From Bog-473 sp035552395 (GTDB lineage Bacteria > Actinomycetota > Acidimicrobiia > Acidimicrobiales > RAAP-2), in contig DASZLL010000093.1 of the NCBI GenBank assembly GCA_035552395.1, positions 1 to 16,252 of the forward strand: a DNA stretch of 16,252 nucleotides. Direction: 5' to 3'. Both the position numbers and the translations under genes were made by a program. Shown here one piece after another: positions 1 through 6,505 of this stretch (its first letter is position 1; each line of letters opens with the position of its first letter). A model generated the notes under the pieces. That model did not search any database and was not told the origin of the DNA. It saw only the letters and a list, made by a program, of their open reading frames with translations.

Positions 1-717
1 GCGTTGTGGTTCGTCGTTCGCAACGGGCTGGCCGAGGAGTTCCTGCCCGAGTTGCCGGCCATGGCGCTCGAACAGGATCCGATCCACCGTCATAAGGACG
101 TGCTGGCGCACACGTTCGCCGTGGTCGACAAGACGTCGAAGCACCGGCTCCTCCGACTGGCCGCCCTGTTCCACGACGTCGGCAAGCCGCGGACGCGGGC
201 CATCACCGACGGCGGGGTGACCTTTCACCACCACGAGGTGGTCGGAGCTCGTATGACGAGGGTCCGCATGGAGGCCCTGCGCTACCCGAGCAGCGACGTG
301 GACACGGTGGTGCGGCTGGTGGAGCTACACCTGCGCTTTCACACGTACCGGCTCGGGTGGACCGACAAGGCCGTGCGCCGCTACGTCCGCGACGCCGGGC
401 CGCTCCTCGACCTGCTCAACGAGCTGACCCGGTGCGACTGCACGACCCGGAACGCGGCGAAGGCCCGGGCTCTGGCACGTCGTATGGACGAGCTCGAGGC
501 GCGCATCACCGAGCTCCGGGCCGAAGAAGAGCTCGATGCGCTGCGCCCCGACCTCGACGGCAACCAGGTCATGGCGCTGCTCGACCTCACGCCCGGCCGA
601 GCCGTCGGCGACGCTCTGAACTTTCTGATGGAGCTGCGTCTCGATGAGGGCCCCCTCGGCGAGGAAGAGGCGGCCCGGCGCCTGCGGGCCTGGTGGAAGG
701 AGCGGGGCAACCAGTAG
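1..717 (+). CDS. cca: CCA tRNA nucleotidyltransferase, C-terminal part (5' end outside window)
   Basis: This is the C-terminal part of the enzyme that adds or repairs the 3' CCA end of tRNAs. The frame is open from base 1, so the nucleotidyltransferase head lies upstream of the window. Visible first is the conserved stretch DPIHRHKDVLAHTFAVV (codons about 28-44), then the HD-domain core LAALFHDVGKPRTR with its His-Asp pair, and further histidines in FHHHEVVGARM. The rest is helical and charged, as in the RNA-binding tail of bacterial CCA enzymes, and ends at TAG 715-717. The HD domain implies a metal-dependent phosphohydrolase activity alongside CCA addition, as known for the family. In M. 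tuberculosis the homologue (pcnA) is also close to the origin. Identification is firm; only the missing N-terminus limits it. Confidence 0.9.
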   Translation, partial: ALWFVVRNGLAEEFLPELPAMALEQDPIHRHKDVLAHTFAVVDKTSKHRLLRLAALFHDVGKPRTRAITDGGVTFHHHEVVGARMTRVRMEALRYPSSDVDTVVRLVELHLRFHTYRLGWTDKAVRRYVRDAGPLLDLLNELTRCDCTTRNAAKARALARRMDELEARITELRAEEELDALRPDLDGNQVMALLDLTPGRAVGDALNFLMELRLDEGPLGEEEAARRLRAWWKERGNQ

Positions 718-723
718 CCGGGC

Positions 724-729
724 TACCGT
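724..729 (+). promoter_or_regulatory. Candidate -10 hexamer TACCGT of a leaderless transcript
   Basis: TACCGT fits the actinobacterial -10 pattern TAnnnT. Exactly seven bases separate it from the ATG at 737, so transcription would begin at or next to the start codon. No Shine-Dalgarno sequence is visible before that ATG, which agrees with a leaderless mRNA. No clear -35 element was seen. Confidence 0.45.
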
Positions 730-736
730 CGTCGTC

Positions 737-1222
737 ATGACGCGGATTCAGGCACCGGACAGCGGGCTCGGCGAGCACATCGACTGGGCCTTGTTGCGGC
801 CCGAGATGGCGGCCGGCATGGGCAAGCTCTCGGCGGCGGTCTACGGCAACTCGCAGCTGTCCGTACGAGAGCGCGAGGCCGCCCGCTGGACGATCGCACT
901 GATCAACGACTGCGCCGTCTGCCGCGACACGCGGGCCAAGGACGGGTCGAGCGCCGGCGCCACCGAGCCGTTCTACGCCGAGGCGTCCGACTGGCGTGCC
1001 GCCACCGGCCTGAGCGAGCGGGAGCGCCTCGCCGCCGAGTTCGCCGAGCGGTTCGCCGTCGACCACCTGGCCATGGACGACGAGCTGTGGGGCCGGCTCC
1101 ACGCCGCCTTCTCCGAGGATGAGCTGGCCGACCTCACCATCTGCTGCGGCTGCTTCCTCGGTATGGGCCGGACCCTGGCCGTCGTGGGCGTCCGCGCCCC
1201 CGACGAGCGAATCCTCGTCTGA
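737..1222 (+). CDS. Carboxymuconolactone decarboxylase (AhpD-like) family protein
   Basis: A 161-residue protein with the carboxymuconolactone decarboxylase/AhpD-like fold. Family members are small helical proteins, often peroxidatic or of unknown substrate, that usually carry a CxxCxxxH redox site. Here the site reads NDCAVCRDTRAKD (Cys59, Cys62), with Arg66 where the family normally has His. Thiol redox activity is therefore possible, but the usual proton-relay residue is missing. A second helical stretch (AFSEDELADLTICCGCFLGMG, residues about 127-147) holds another cysteine cluster typical of the C-terminal helix region. The ATG at 737 was chosen because a leaderless-type -10 lies seven bases upstream. 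The reading frame stays open further upstream inside the cca gene but without family similarity. The gene stands alone between cca and the convergent ino1. Confidence 0.8.
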   Translation: MTRIQAPDSGLGEHIDWALLRPEMAAGMGKLSAAVYGNSQLSVREREAARWTIALINDCAVCRDTRAKDGSSAGATEPFYAEASDWRAATGLSERERLAAEFAERFAVDHLAMDDELWGRLHAAFSEDELADLTICCGCFLGMGRTLAVVGVRAPDERILV

Positions 1223-1263
1223 CCACCTGACCAGGACGGTCGGTCGGTCGGCCAGTCAGACGA

Positions 1264-2364
1264 TCAGGTCGGCGGCCAACTGTCCTGGGTCTCGCCGGCG
1301 GCGAACGCCTCGACCATGTCGTGCGCCACGTCGTCGTGGTACTGCACCGGGGGCGACTTCATGAAGTAGGCCGACGGCCCGAGCAGCGGCCCGCCGATCC
1401 CACGGTCGAGCGCCAACTTGGCGCACCGCACGGCGTCAATGATCACGCCGGCCGAGTTGGGTGAGTCCCACACCTCGAGCTTGAGCTCCAGGTTCAACGG
1501 CACGTCGCCGAAGTTGCGGCCCTCCATGCGGATGTAGGCCCACTTGCGGTCTTTGAGCCACGGGACGTGGTCGGACGGGCCCACGTGGACGTCGTCGGCG
1601 TCGAGCACGTTGTCCTCGAGCTGGCTCGTCACGGCCTGCGTCTTCGAGATCTTCTTCGACTCCAACCGCTCGCGCTCGAGCATGTTCTTGAAGTCCATGT
1701 TGCCGCCGAAGTTGAGCTGGTACGTGTGGTCGAGCGCCAGGCCACGGTCCTCGAACAAGCGTGTGAGGATGCGGTGCACGATCGTCGAGCCGACCTGCGA
1801 TTTGATGTCGTCGCCCACGATCGGCACCCCGGCGTCGCGGAACTTGGCCGCCCACTCGGGGTCCGACGCGATGAACACGGGGATCGCGTTGACGAAGGCC
1901 ACCCCCGCGTCGAGGCACGCCTGGGCGTAATGGCGCTGCGCCTGCTCCGAACCGACCGGCAGGTACGAGACGAGCACGTCGGCCTTGGCGTTGCGCAGCG
2001 CCTGCGCCACGTCGACCGGCTCGGCCGGCGACTCCTCGAGCATCTCCCGGTAGTACTTGCCCAGCCCGTCGAGCGTGGGGCCGCGCAACACGGTGATGCC
2101 CAGCTCGCCAACCTCGGCGAAACGGATGGTGTTGTTGTGGCCGGCGTGGATGGCCTTGCCCAGGTCGGTCCCGACCTTGGCCTGGTCGATGTCGAACGCG
2201 CATACGGGGACGATGTCGCGCACGTGGTAGCCGCCCAGCTCCACGTGCATCAGCCCCGGCACCGTGTCAGAGGGGTCCGCGTGGCGGTAGTACGTCAGGC
2301 CCTGGATCAGCGAGCTGGCGCAGTTGCCGACACCGGCGATGGCGAGGCGGATGGGGCTGGGCAT
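1264..2364 (-). CDS. ino1: myo-Inositol-1-phosphate synthase (actinobacterial type)
   Basis: A 366-residue cytosolic NAD-dependent enzyme that converts glucose-6-phosphate to inositol-1-phosphate, the first step towards phosphatidylinositol and mycothiol in Actinobacteria. The N-terminal Rossmann motif is RLAIAGVGNCASSLIQGL (residues about 6-23). Further on are the catalytic-domain signatures FVNAIPVFIASDPEWA, VGDDIKSQVGSTIVHR and QLNFGGNMDFKNML, followed by SKKISKTQAVTSQL and DHVPWLKDRKWAYIRMEGR, all typical of the short actinobacterial Ino1. Length matches the family. ATG at 2364 is preceded by GGAG with an 8-base spacer. The gene lies 24 bp after the padR-type regulator and is very probably co-transcribed with it; M. 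tuberculosis has the same pair (Rv0047c-Rv0046c). Repression through the operator at 3026-3042 is therefore likely to control inositol synthesis. Confidence 0.95.
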   Translation of the reverse strand: MPSPIRLAIAGVGNCASSLIQGLTYYRHADPSDTVPGLMHVELGGYHVRDIVPVCAFDIDQAKVGTDLGKAIHAGHNNTIRFAEVGELGITVLRGPTLDGLGKYYREMLEESPAEPVDVAQALRNAKADVLVSYLPVGSEQAQRHYAQACLDAGVAFVNAIPVFIASDPEWAAKFRDAGVPIVGDDIKSQVGSTIVHRILTRLFEDRGLALDHTYQLNFGGNMDFKNMLERERLESKKISKTQAVTSQLEDNVLDADDVHVGPSDHVPWLKDRKWAYIRMEGRNFGDVPLNLELKLEVWDSPNSAGVIIDAVRCAKLALDRGIGGPLLGPSAYFMKSPPVQYHDDVAHDMVEAFAAGETQDSWPPT

Positions 2365-2388
2365 CGGTATGTCTCCTTCGGTTTCGGG

Positions 2389-3015
2389 TCAGCCCACCGG
2401 CTCGGTGAGCGCGCGAGCAACGTCGGCACGCTCCGAGGCGATGAGAGAGTCAAGCCAGCTGATGTCCCGAGCGACGCCGTCCACGGTGTGCTGGACGACG
2501 GAACGGGCGTAGGGATCGAGATCGGGCCGAGCCGACTCGCTGTCGACCAGCCGCTGGACGAGCAGCGCCCGGCGTCGCTCGAGCAGGGCGAGGCGGGCCT
2601 GCGGGGCGAGATGCCGGGCGAACGCCAGCCGCAACGAGAAGCTGCGGGCATCGTCGGCCGCGCTCCCGTCCGCCAACAACTCGGCGAACAGCTGCCGGCC
2701 GGCGTCGGTGATCCGGTAGACCTTCTTGCCCCGCCGCGAGCGCGTGCCGGTGTGCCGGCGCGCTCGCAGGACCGCCAATTCTCCGGACAACGACCCCGTC
2801 GGTGGCGCCGCAGCCGTGGTGCCGGGGTCGGACGTCGACCCTGCTCCCTCGGTCGCCACCACCGCGCCGGACTTCTCGAGGCGGGTCAGGGCGGGGTAGA
2901 TGGAACCGAACGACACGTTGGCCAGCAGCCCCAGGTGGTCCCGGAGCTGACGGCGGATCTCGTAGCCGTGGAGGTCGCGTTCTTCGAGCAGGCCCAGAAT
3001 GGCCATGTCCAACAT
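2389..3015 (-). CDS. PadR-family transcriptional regulator
   Basis: A 208-residue DNA-binding regulator. The N-terminus is a typical PadR winged helix: LDMAILGLLEERDLHGYEIRRQL, then FGSIYPALTRLEKSGAVV, and the wing ending KKVYRITDAGRQLFAELL. The region between recognition helix and wing (residues about 58-93) is enlarged by a Gly/Pro/Thr/Ser-rich insert, which is longer than the minimal PadR wing. The C-terminal helices (residues about 115-208) resemble the Vir-type dimerisation domain. ATG 3015 sits 8 bases after a perfect TATAAT -10, so the mRNA is probably nearly leaderless. A palindrome overlapping this promoter suggests autoregulation, and ino1 lies 24 bp downstream. The effector is unknown; inositol or a related metabolite is only a guess from the gene order. 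Confidence 0.9.
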   Translation of the reverse strand: MLDMAILGLLEERDLHGYEIRRQLRDHLGLLANVSFGSIYPALTRLEKSGAVVATEGAGSTSDPGTTAAAPPTGSLSGELAVLRARRHTGTRSRRGKKVYRITDAGRQLFAELLADGSAADDARSFSLRLAFARHLAPQARLALLERRRALLVQRLVDSESARPDLDPYARSVVQHTVDGVARDISWLDSLIASERADVARALTEPVG

Positions 3016-3023
3016 TGCGGATC

Positions 3024-3052
3024 ATTATATCGATTCGATATAGCGATGTACA
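3024..3052 (-). promoter_or_regulatory. Promoter of the padR-ino1 operon
   Basis: Read on the minus strand, TGTACA (3052-3047) resembles a -35 element (4 of 6 to TTGACA). It is followed after exactly 17 bp by a perfect -10 TATAAT (3029-3024). The start codon of the PadR gene follows after 8 bases, leaving essentially no leader. Confidence 0.7.
3026..3042. promoter_or_regulatory. Palindromic operator TATATCGATTCGATATA, probable PadR site
   Basis: A perfect 8-bp inverted repeat (TATATCGA / TCGATATA) around one central base. It covers most of the -10 and the spacer of the padR-ino1 promoter, so a bound dimer would block RNA polymerase. This AT-rich palindrome stands out from the GC-rich surroundings. 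Binding by the adjacent PadR protein is inferred from position. Confidence 0.7.
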
Positions 3053-3126
3053 GGAAGTCGTCGCGGATCTGTCACGACGATGCCCCGATCGTGCCTGGAA
3101 TGGGTGGCAATCCCAGGCGTGGGGGG

Positions 3127-3132
3127 TAGCCT
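3127..3132 (+). promoter_or_regulatory. Candidate -10 hexamer TAGCCT of a leaderless transcript
   Basis: TAGCCT matches TAnnnT and is followed after seven bases by the GTG at 3140. The arrangement is the same as at 724-729 and supports that GTG as both transcription and translation start for the DUF5318-panB unit. Confidence 0.45.
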
Positions 3133-3139
3133 GGCCGCC

Positions 3140-3592
3140 GTGTCAGTCACCTCGGAGCCGAGGTCATCCTCTAGGGCCGTGAGCCCTGATGTCACGGCCC
3201 AGGTGGAGTACCGGATCGTGCGGAATGGCCTGGTCCGAGAGGTGGAGCGGGGACGCGTCCAGAAGATCGACGTGTGCGACGCCCACCCCGAGCTCCTGCG
3301 GGCGGCGCGCAACGTCGGACGCCCCACCAAGGAGGTCTGCCCGATCTGCGACGACGGGCGTCTCGTGACGGTCACCTTCGTCTTCGGGGCCAAGCTTCCT
3401 CCCGGCGGTCGTTGCCCAGGAACGGTCGCCGAGCTCAAGGCGCTGTGCCGCCGGCCCGAGCCCGTCCTCTGTTACGAGGTCGAGGTGTGCCCGGAGTGCG
3501 CGTGGCACCACCTCATGAAGAAGTACCCCGCCGCCGGCGGAGGGTCAGGCGGCAAGGGGCGGCGGGCCGCACCGAAAAAGACCTCGACATGA
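3140..3592 (+). CDS. DUF5318 family protein (conserved in Actinobacteria, zinc-ribbon-like)
   Basis: A 150-residue protein of the actinobacterial DUF5318 family; M. tuberculosis Rv0049, in the same neighbourhood, is recalled as a homologue. The family function is unknown. Visible signatures are VCDAHPELLRAARNVGRPT, then two CxxC pairs, CPICDDG and CPECAWHHLMKKY, which could bind one zinc ion, and FVFGAKLPPGG between them. The tail is Gly/Lys/Arg-rich and probably disordered. GTG 3140 was chosen for the -10 located seven bases upstream. GTG 3179 is an alternative that would give 137 residues, about the family length. The stop overlaps the panB start as ATGA, so the two are translationally coupled. 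Confidence 0.8.
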   Translation: MSVTSEPRSSSRAVSPDVTAQVEYRIVRNGLVREVERGRVQKIDVCDAHPELLRAARNVGRPTKEVCPICDDGRLVTVTFVFGAKLPPGGRCPGTVAELKALCRRPEPVLCYEVEVCPECAWHHLMKKYPAAGGGSGGKGRRAAPKKTST

Positions 3593-4428
3593 GCGACGTC
3601 ACCGTCCCGTCGTTGCGGATGCGCAAGCGGCGCGACGGTGGCGTGCCGATCGTGATGGTGACCGCGTACGACGAACCCGGGGCGCGGATCGTGTCCGAGG
3701 CGGGGGCGGACATCATCTTGGTCGGGGACTCCGTGGCGAACAACGTGCTCGGCTACGAGGACACGCTCCACGTCGACATCGACGTGATGGCGCACCACAC
3801 GGCGGCGGTGGCCCGGGCGCGACCCCGCTCGCTGATCCTCGGCGACATGCCCTGGATGAGCTACCACACCTCTCCCGACGAGGCAGTGCGCAATGCCGCC
3901 ACGCTGATCCGGGCCGGGGCCAAGGCCGTCAAGCTCGAGGGCGGGCGGGCCCGGCTCCCCGTGGTCGAGGCGATCATCCGCGCCGAGATCCCCGTGATGG
4001 GGCATCTCGGGCTGACGCCGCAGTCCGTATTGGCCATGGGCGGGTTCCGGGTGCAGGGCAAGAGCGTGGACGCGGCGACGTCGCTGCTCGACGCGGCGAA
4101 GGCGCTGGCGGCCGCCGGCTGTTTCGGTTTCGTCATCGAAGGCGTCCCCGACGTGGTCGGGGCGGCGGCGACCGAGGCATTGGACGTGCCGACCATCGGG
4201 ATCGGGGCCGGGCCTTCGTGCGACGGGCAGGTACTGGTCTTTCACGACCTCTTGGGTCTGGGGTCGGGGCCGACGCCCAAGTTCGTGCGCCGGTACGCCG
4301 AGCTGGGACGGCTGGCGACCGAGGCGGTGGCGGCGTTCGCGTCGGATGTGCGGGACGGGAGTTTTCCGGGAGAGGCGGAGACGTATCACGGGCCGGCGGG
4401 CCTGGGGGATGCGCTCAACGACGGCTGA
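3589..4428 (+). CDS. panB: 3-Methyl-2-oxobutanoate hydroxymethyltransferase
   Basis: A 279-residue enzyme that transfers a hydroxymethyl group from methylene-tetrahydrofolate to 2-oxoisovalerate to give ketopantoate, the first committed step to pantothenate and coenzyme A. The TIM-barrel signatures appear in order: VTAYDEPGARIVSEAGAD, the metal-binding GDSVANNVLGYEDTLHV, LGDMPWMSYH, KLEGGR, VMGHLGLTPQS and IGIGAGPSCDGQVLVFHDLL. Length matches the family. In the second signature, VANNV replaces the more usual LGMVV, but the metal-site GDS is intact. ATG 3589 overlaps the preceding TGA, and the family similarity begins right after it, although the frame is open much further upstream. PanC or panD are not in the window. 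Confidence 0.95.
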   Translation: MSDVTVPSLRMRKRRDGGVPIVMVTAYDEPGARIVSEAGADIILVGDSVANNVLGYEDTLHVDIDVMAHHTAAVARARPRSLILGDMPWMSYHTSPDEAVRNAATLIRAGAKAVKLEGGRARLPVVEAIIRAEIPVMGHLGLTPQSVLAMGGFRVQGKSVDAATSLLDAAKALAAAGCFGFVIEGVPDVVGAAATEALDVPTIGIGAGPSCDGQVLVFHDLLGLGSGPTPKFVRRYAELGRLATEAVAAFASDVRDGSFPGEAETYHGPAGLGDALNDG

Positions 4429-4477
4429 CGGCTGATCGTCGAGAGCTGGCCGGGGTGGGCCCGAGCGGCGCCTCGGC

Positions 4478-4483
4478 TAGCAT
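4478..4483 (+). promoter_or_regulatory. Candidate -10 hexamer TAGCAT before the rpsF operon
   Basis: TAGCAT fits TAnnnT and would place the transcript start near 4490, giving a leader of about 68 bases before rpsF. No convincing -35 was seen. Confidence 0.35.
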
Positions 4484-4506
4484 GGCGACCCGAAACACAC
4501 CCTGCT

Positions 4507-4538
4507 CCTGACCGTCAGGGGCCCGGGACAACCCGGTC
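4507..4538 (+). promoter_or_regulatory. Structured rpsF leader, candidate S6:S18 autoregulatory RNA
   Basis: The leader can fold into two adjacent hairpins: CCTGA-CCG-TCAGG (4507-4519) and CCGGG-ACAA-CCCGG (4523-4536). An alternative longer pairing GACCG (4510-4514) with CGGTC (4534-4538) is also possible. A conserved CCG next to a helix is the hallmark of the S6:S18 leader found upstream of rpsF in many bacteria, and rpsF and rpsR are both in this operon. The match is by eye only. Confidence 0.4.
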
Positions 4539-4558
4539 CAGAGGGAGGTACGCCGCTT

Positions 4559-4888
4559 ATGCGGCCTTACGAGGTCATGGCCATCTTCGAGGCCACCACG
4601 GAACCCACCGTGATTCAGGGCGAGCTCGACCGCGCCCTCGAGGTCATCCGCAGCAACGGGGGCAACCCCGGCGCGATCGACCGCTGGGGCAAGCGCACCT
4701 TCGCGTACGAGGTCAACCACAAGCGCGAGGGTTACTACGTCGTGGTCGAATTCACCGGCGAGCCCGAGACCGTGGCCGCGCTCGACCGCATGCTCGGCCT
4801 GGCCGACGACGTGGTGCGCCACAAGGTGATGCGCCTGCCGGACAAGACCGAGCCGGCGTGGGCCGCGACGCCCGCGGCGACCAGCTGA
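4559..4888 (+). CDS. rpsF: 30S ribosomal protein S6
   Basis: A 109-residue primary 16S rRNA-binding protein of the 30S platform that partners with S18. It begins RPYEVMAIFEATTEP and contains the diagnostic IDRWGKRTFAYEVNHKREGYYVVVEF (in residues about 41-66). The ferredoxin-like core is followed by a short extra tail of about 12 residues rich in Ala/Thr. ATG 4559 has a strong GAGGGAGG ribosome-binding site 10 bases upstream. It leads the rpsF-ssb-rpsR-rplI operon, the usual actinobacterial order, with ssb 31 bp downstream. Regulation through the leader hairpins at 4507-4538 is plausible. Confidence 0.96.
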   Translation: MRPYEVMAIFEATTEPTVIQGELDRALEVIRSNGGNPGAIDRWGKRTFAYEVNHKREGYYVVVEFTGEPETVAALDRMLGLADDVVRHKVMRLPDKTEPAWAATPAATS

Positions 4889-4919
4889 CGCCGGGCGAGC
4901 AGGGACGAGAGGAGTACAG

Positions 4920-5432
4920 ATGGCTTCAGAAAACAGCGTGACGCTGGTGGGGAACGTGACCCGTGACCCCGAGCTGCGCTTCACCAACACCGGCCAGGCC
5001 AACGTCACCTTCGGCCTGGCGGTCAACCGGCGCTGGCAGAACCGCCAGACCCAAGAGTGGGAGGAGGCCACCTCGTTCTTCGACGTGGTCTGCTGGCGGG
5101 AGATGGCCGAGAACGTGAGCGAGACCATCACGCGTGGCGCCCGGGTCATGGTGGCCGGGCGGCTCGAGCAGCGCAGCTGGGAGACCCAGGAGGGCGACAA
5201 GCGCTCGAAGGTCGAGGTCGTGGCCGACGAGATCGGGCCGTCACTTCGTTGGGCGACGGCGCAGATCACGAAGAACGAGCGGCGCGGCGCCGGCGACGGA
5301 CAGGGGCGAGGGCAGGGCGGCTCAGGCTCCCGGTCCTCTGCACCGTCGGCGCAGTCACAGCCGAAGTCGCAGCCAGCCGGGTCGGGTGGCGGGAGCGGCG
5401 GCGGGTACGGATTCGATGAGGAGCCCTTCTGA
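4920..5432 (+). CDS. ssb: Single-stranded DNA-binding protein
   Basis: A 170-residue protein that coats single-stranded DNA in replication, recombination and repair. The OB-fold occupies residues 1 to about 110: NSVTLVGNVTRDPELRFT, FGLAVNRRW, TSFFDVVCWREMAENV and GARVMVAGRLEQRSWETQEG. It is followed by a flexible Gly/Ser/Gln/Pro-rich linker and ends with the acidic tip GFDEEPF, the conserved docking peptide for partner proteins. Length is typical of actinobacterial SSB. ATG 4920 is preceded by GAGAGGAG with a suitable spacer. Its TGA overlaps the ATG of rpsR by one base. Confidence 0.96.
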   Translation: MASENSVTLVGNVTRDPELRFTNTGQANVTFGLAVNRRWQNRQTQEWEEATSFFDVVCWREMAENVSETITRGARVMVAGRLEQRSWETQEGDKRSKVEVVADEIGPSLRWATAQITKNERRGAGDGQGRGQGGSGSRSSAPSAQSQPKSQPAGSGGGSGGGYGFDEEPF

Positions 5433-5947
5433 TGGCACGGACAAACCAACGAGGCGGGTCGGCGGCACGCCGGGCCCCCAAGGATCTCGGCCGGCGGGTG
5501 AAGAAGAAGCCCTGCGCCCTCTGCCGGGACCAGGTCACCTGGGTCGATTACAAGGACATCCCGATGTTGCGCAAGTACATGAGCGATCGGGGCAAGATCC
5601 GCTCGCGGCGCGTGACGGGAAACTGCGCCCAGCACCAACGGGCGCTGGCCCTGGCGATCAAGACGGCCCGCGAGCTGGTGCTGTTGCCGTACACGCAGCG
5701 GACCGTGACCGAGCGCCCGGGTGGGCGGCGCGGTGGCGACCGGGGCGGAACGCTGAGCGACACGACGCCATCGCCGAGGCCGGGCCCGGTCGAGGTCGAA
5801 GTTGACGTCGTCGACGACACCGACGCCCAAGGCGACCCCGAGTCCGAGGCGGCCGTGACCGCAGAGGTCGAGGAGCTCGTCGAGGAGTTGGCCGAGGACG
5901 CCGCGGCGGCTCCGGCTGCTCCGGCTGCCGGTGGGGGTGATGCATGA
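5432..5947 (+). CDS. rpsR: 30S ribosomal protein S18 with long acidic C-terminal extension
   Basis: Residues 1 to about 92 form a complete S18: KKKPCALCRDQVTWVDYKD, LRKYMSDRGKIRSRRVTGNC and QHQRALALAIKTARELVLLPYTQ. Cys28, Cys31, Cys65 and His68 could bind zinc, as in the cysteine-bearing form of S18. S18 normally stops after the motif that ends here at about residue 92 (about 75-90 residues in all). Here the frame continues for about 79 more residues: first a basic Gly/Arg patch, then a strongly acidic, Val/Glu/Asp/Ala-rich tail. The extension is in the same frame with no stop, and rplI overlaps its end by ATGA, so the long form is the natural product. The tail is probably disordered and its role is unknown. 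Confidence 0.93.
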   Translation: MARTNQRGGSAARRAPKDLGRRVKKKPCALCRDQVTWVDYKDIPMLRKYMSDRGKIRSRRVTGNCAQHQRALALAIKTARELVLLPYTQRTVTERPGGRRGGDRGGTLSDTTPSPRPGPVEVEVDVVDDTDAQGDPESEAAVTAEVEELVEELAEDAAAAPAAPAAGGGDA

Positions 5948-6393
5948 AGGTCCTCTTGCGTGACGACGTGGCCGGAGTGGGGCGCCGAGGCGACATCGTG
6001 AAGGTGGCCGGCGGCTTCGCCCGTAACTTCTTGCTGCCCGAGGGACGGGCCATCGTGGCCGCTGAGGGCATGTCGGGGCAGGCCGAGCAGATGCGGCGCG
6101 GGCGTGACCTGCGCGAGGCGCAGGACCGGACCGAGGCCGAGGCGCAGGCCACGATCCTGGCGGGCGCCGTGATCCCGATCAGCGCCCGGGCGGCGTCGGG
6201 AGGACGGCTCTTCGGCTCCATCGGCCCCGCGGACGTGGTCGACGCGATCCGGGCGGCCAAGGGGGTCGAGGTGGACCGCAGGCACGTGGTGCTGCCCGAC
6301 CACATCAAGGAGACCGGCAGCTTCGACGTGACGGTCGAGCTGTTCAACGGCGTGACGACCGTCGTGACGGTGGAGGTCAAGGCCGCCGGATAA
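5944..6393 (+). CDS. rplI: 50S ribosomal protein L9
   Basis: A 149-residue two-domain 50S protein that binds 23S rRNA near the base of the L1 stalk. The N-terminal signature is MKVLLRDDVAGVGRRGDIV followed by KVAGGFARNFLLPEGRA. A long charged connecting helix (about 45-80) precedes the C-terminal domain with RLFGSIGPADVVDAI and LPDHIKETGSFDVTVELF. Length matches the family. ATG 5944 overlaps the rpsR stop by four bases (ATGA), indicating translational coupling. It is the last gene of the ribosomal operon and a strong GC hairpin follows. Confidence 0.96.
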   Translation: MKVLLRDDVAGVGRRGDIVKVAGGFARNFLLPEGRAIVAAEGMSGQAEQMRRGRDLREAQDRTEAEAQATILAGAVIPISARAASGGRLFGSIGPADVVDAIRAAKGVEVDRRHVVLPDHIKETGSFDVTVELFNGVTTVVTVEVKAAG

Positions 6394-6402
6394 GGACCGG
6401 TG

Positions 6403-6429
6403 GCCCGGGGCGGTGGATCCCCGGGCTTT
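6403..6429 (+). terminator. Rho-independent-like terminator after rplI
   Basis: A perfect 8-bp stem GCCCGGGG/CCCCGGGC (6403-6410 with 6419-6426) closes an 8-base loop and is followed by a short TTT. It lies 10 bases after the rplI stop. The T tract is short, as is usual in GC-rich Actinobacteria. Confidence 0.6.
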
Positions 6430-6505
6430 GTCGCAACAGTGTGCTCATCATGCTGAGGTGAGCGCGCGCCTCGATTCGGCAGCTGGAACGACCGTCCGCT
6501 CGGTG

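Noticed and set aside
1223..1263. Terminator between the convergent carboxymuconolactone-decarboxylase-family gene and ino1
   Set aside because: There is a short tandem GGTC repeat and a 5-bp CTGAC/GTCAG pairing, but no stable stem and no T tract on either side.
1567..3129. A 520-codon open frame on the plus strand
   Set aside because: It lies antisense to ino1 and padR, which are both unmistakable. The product is Arg/Val/Asp-rich without family motifs, a known effect of GC-rich codon bias on the opposite strand.
4415..5830. A 471-codon open frame on the minus strand
   Set aside because: It lies wholly opposite rpsF, ssb and rpsR and has shadow-type composition.
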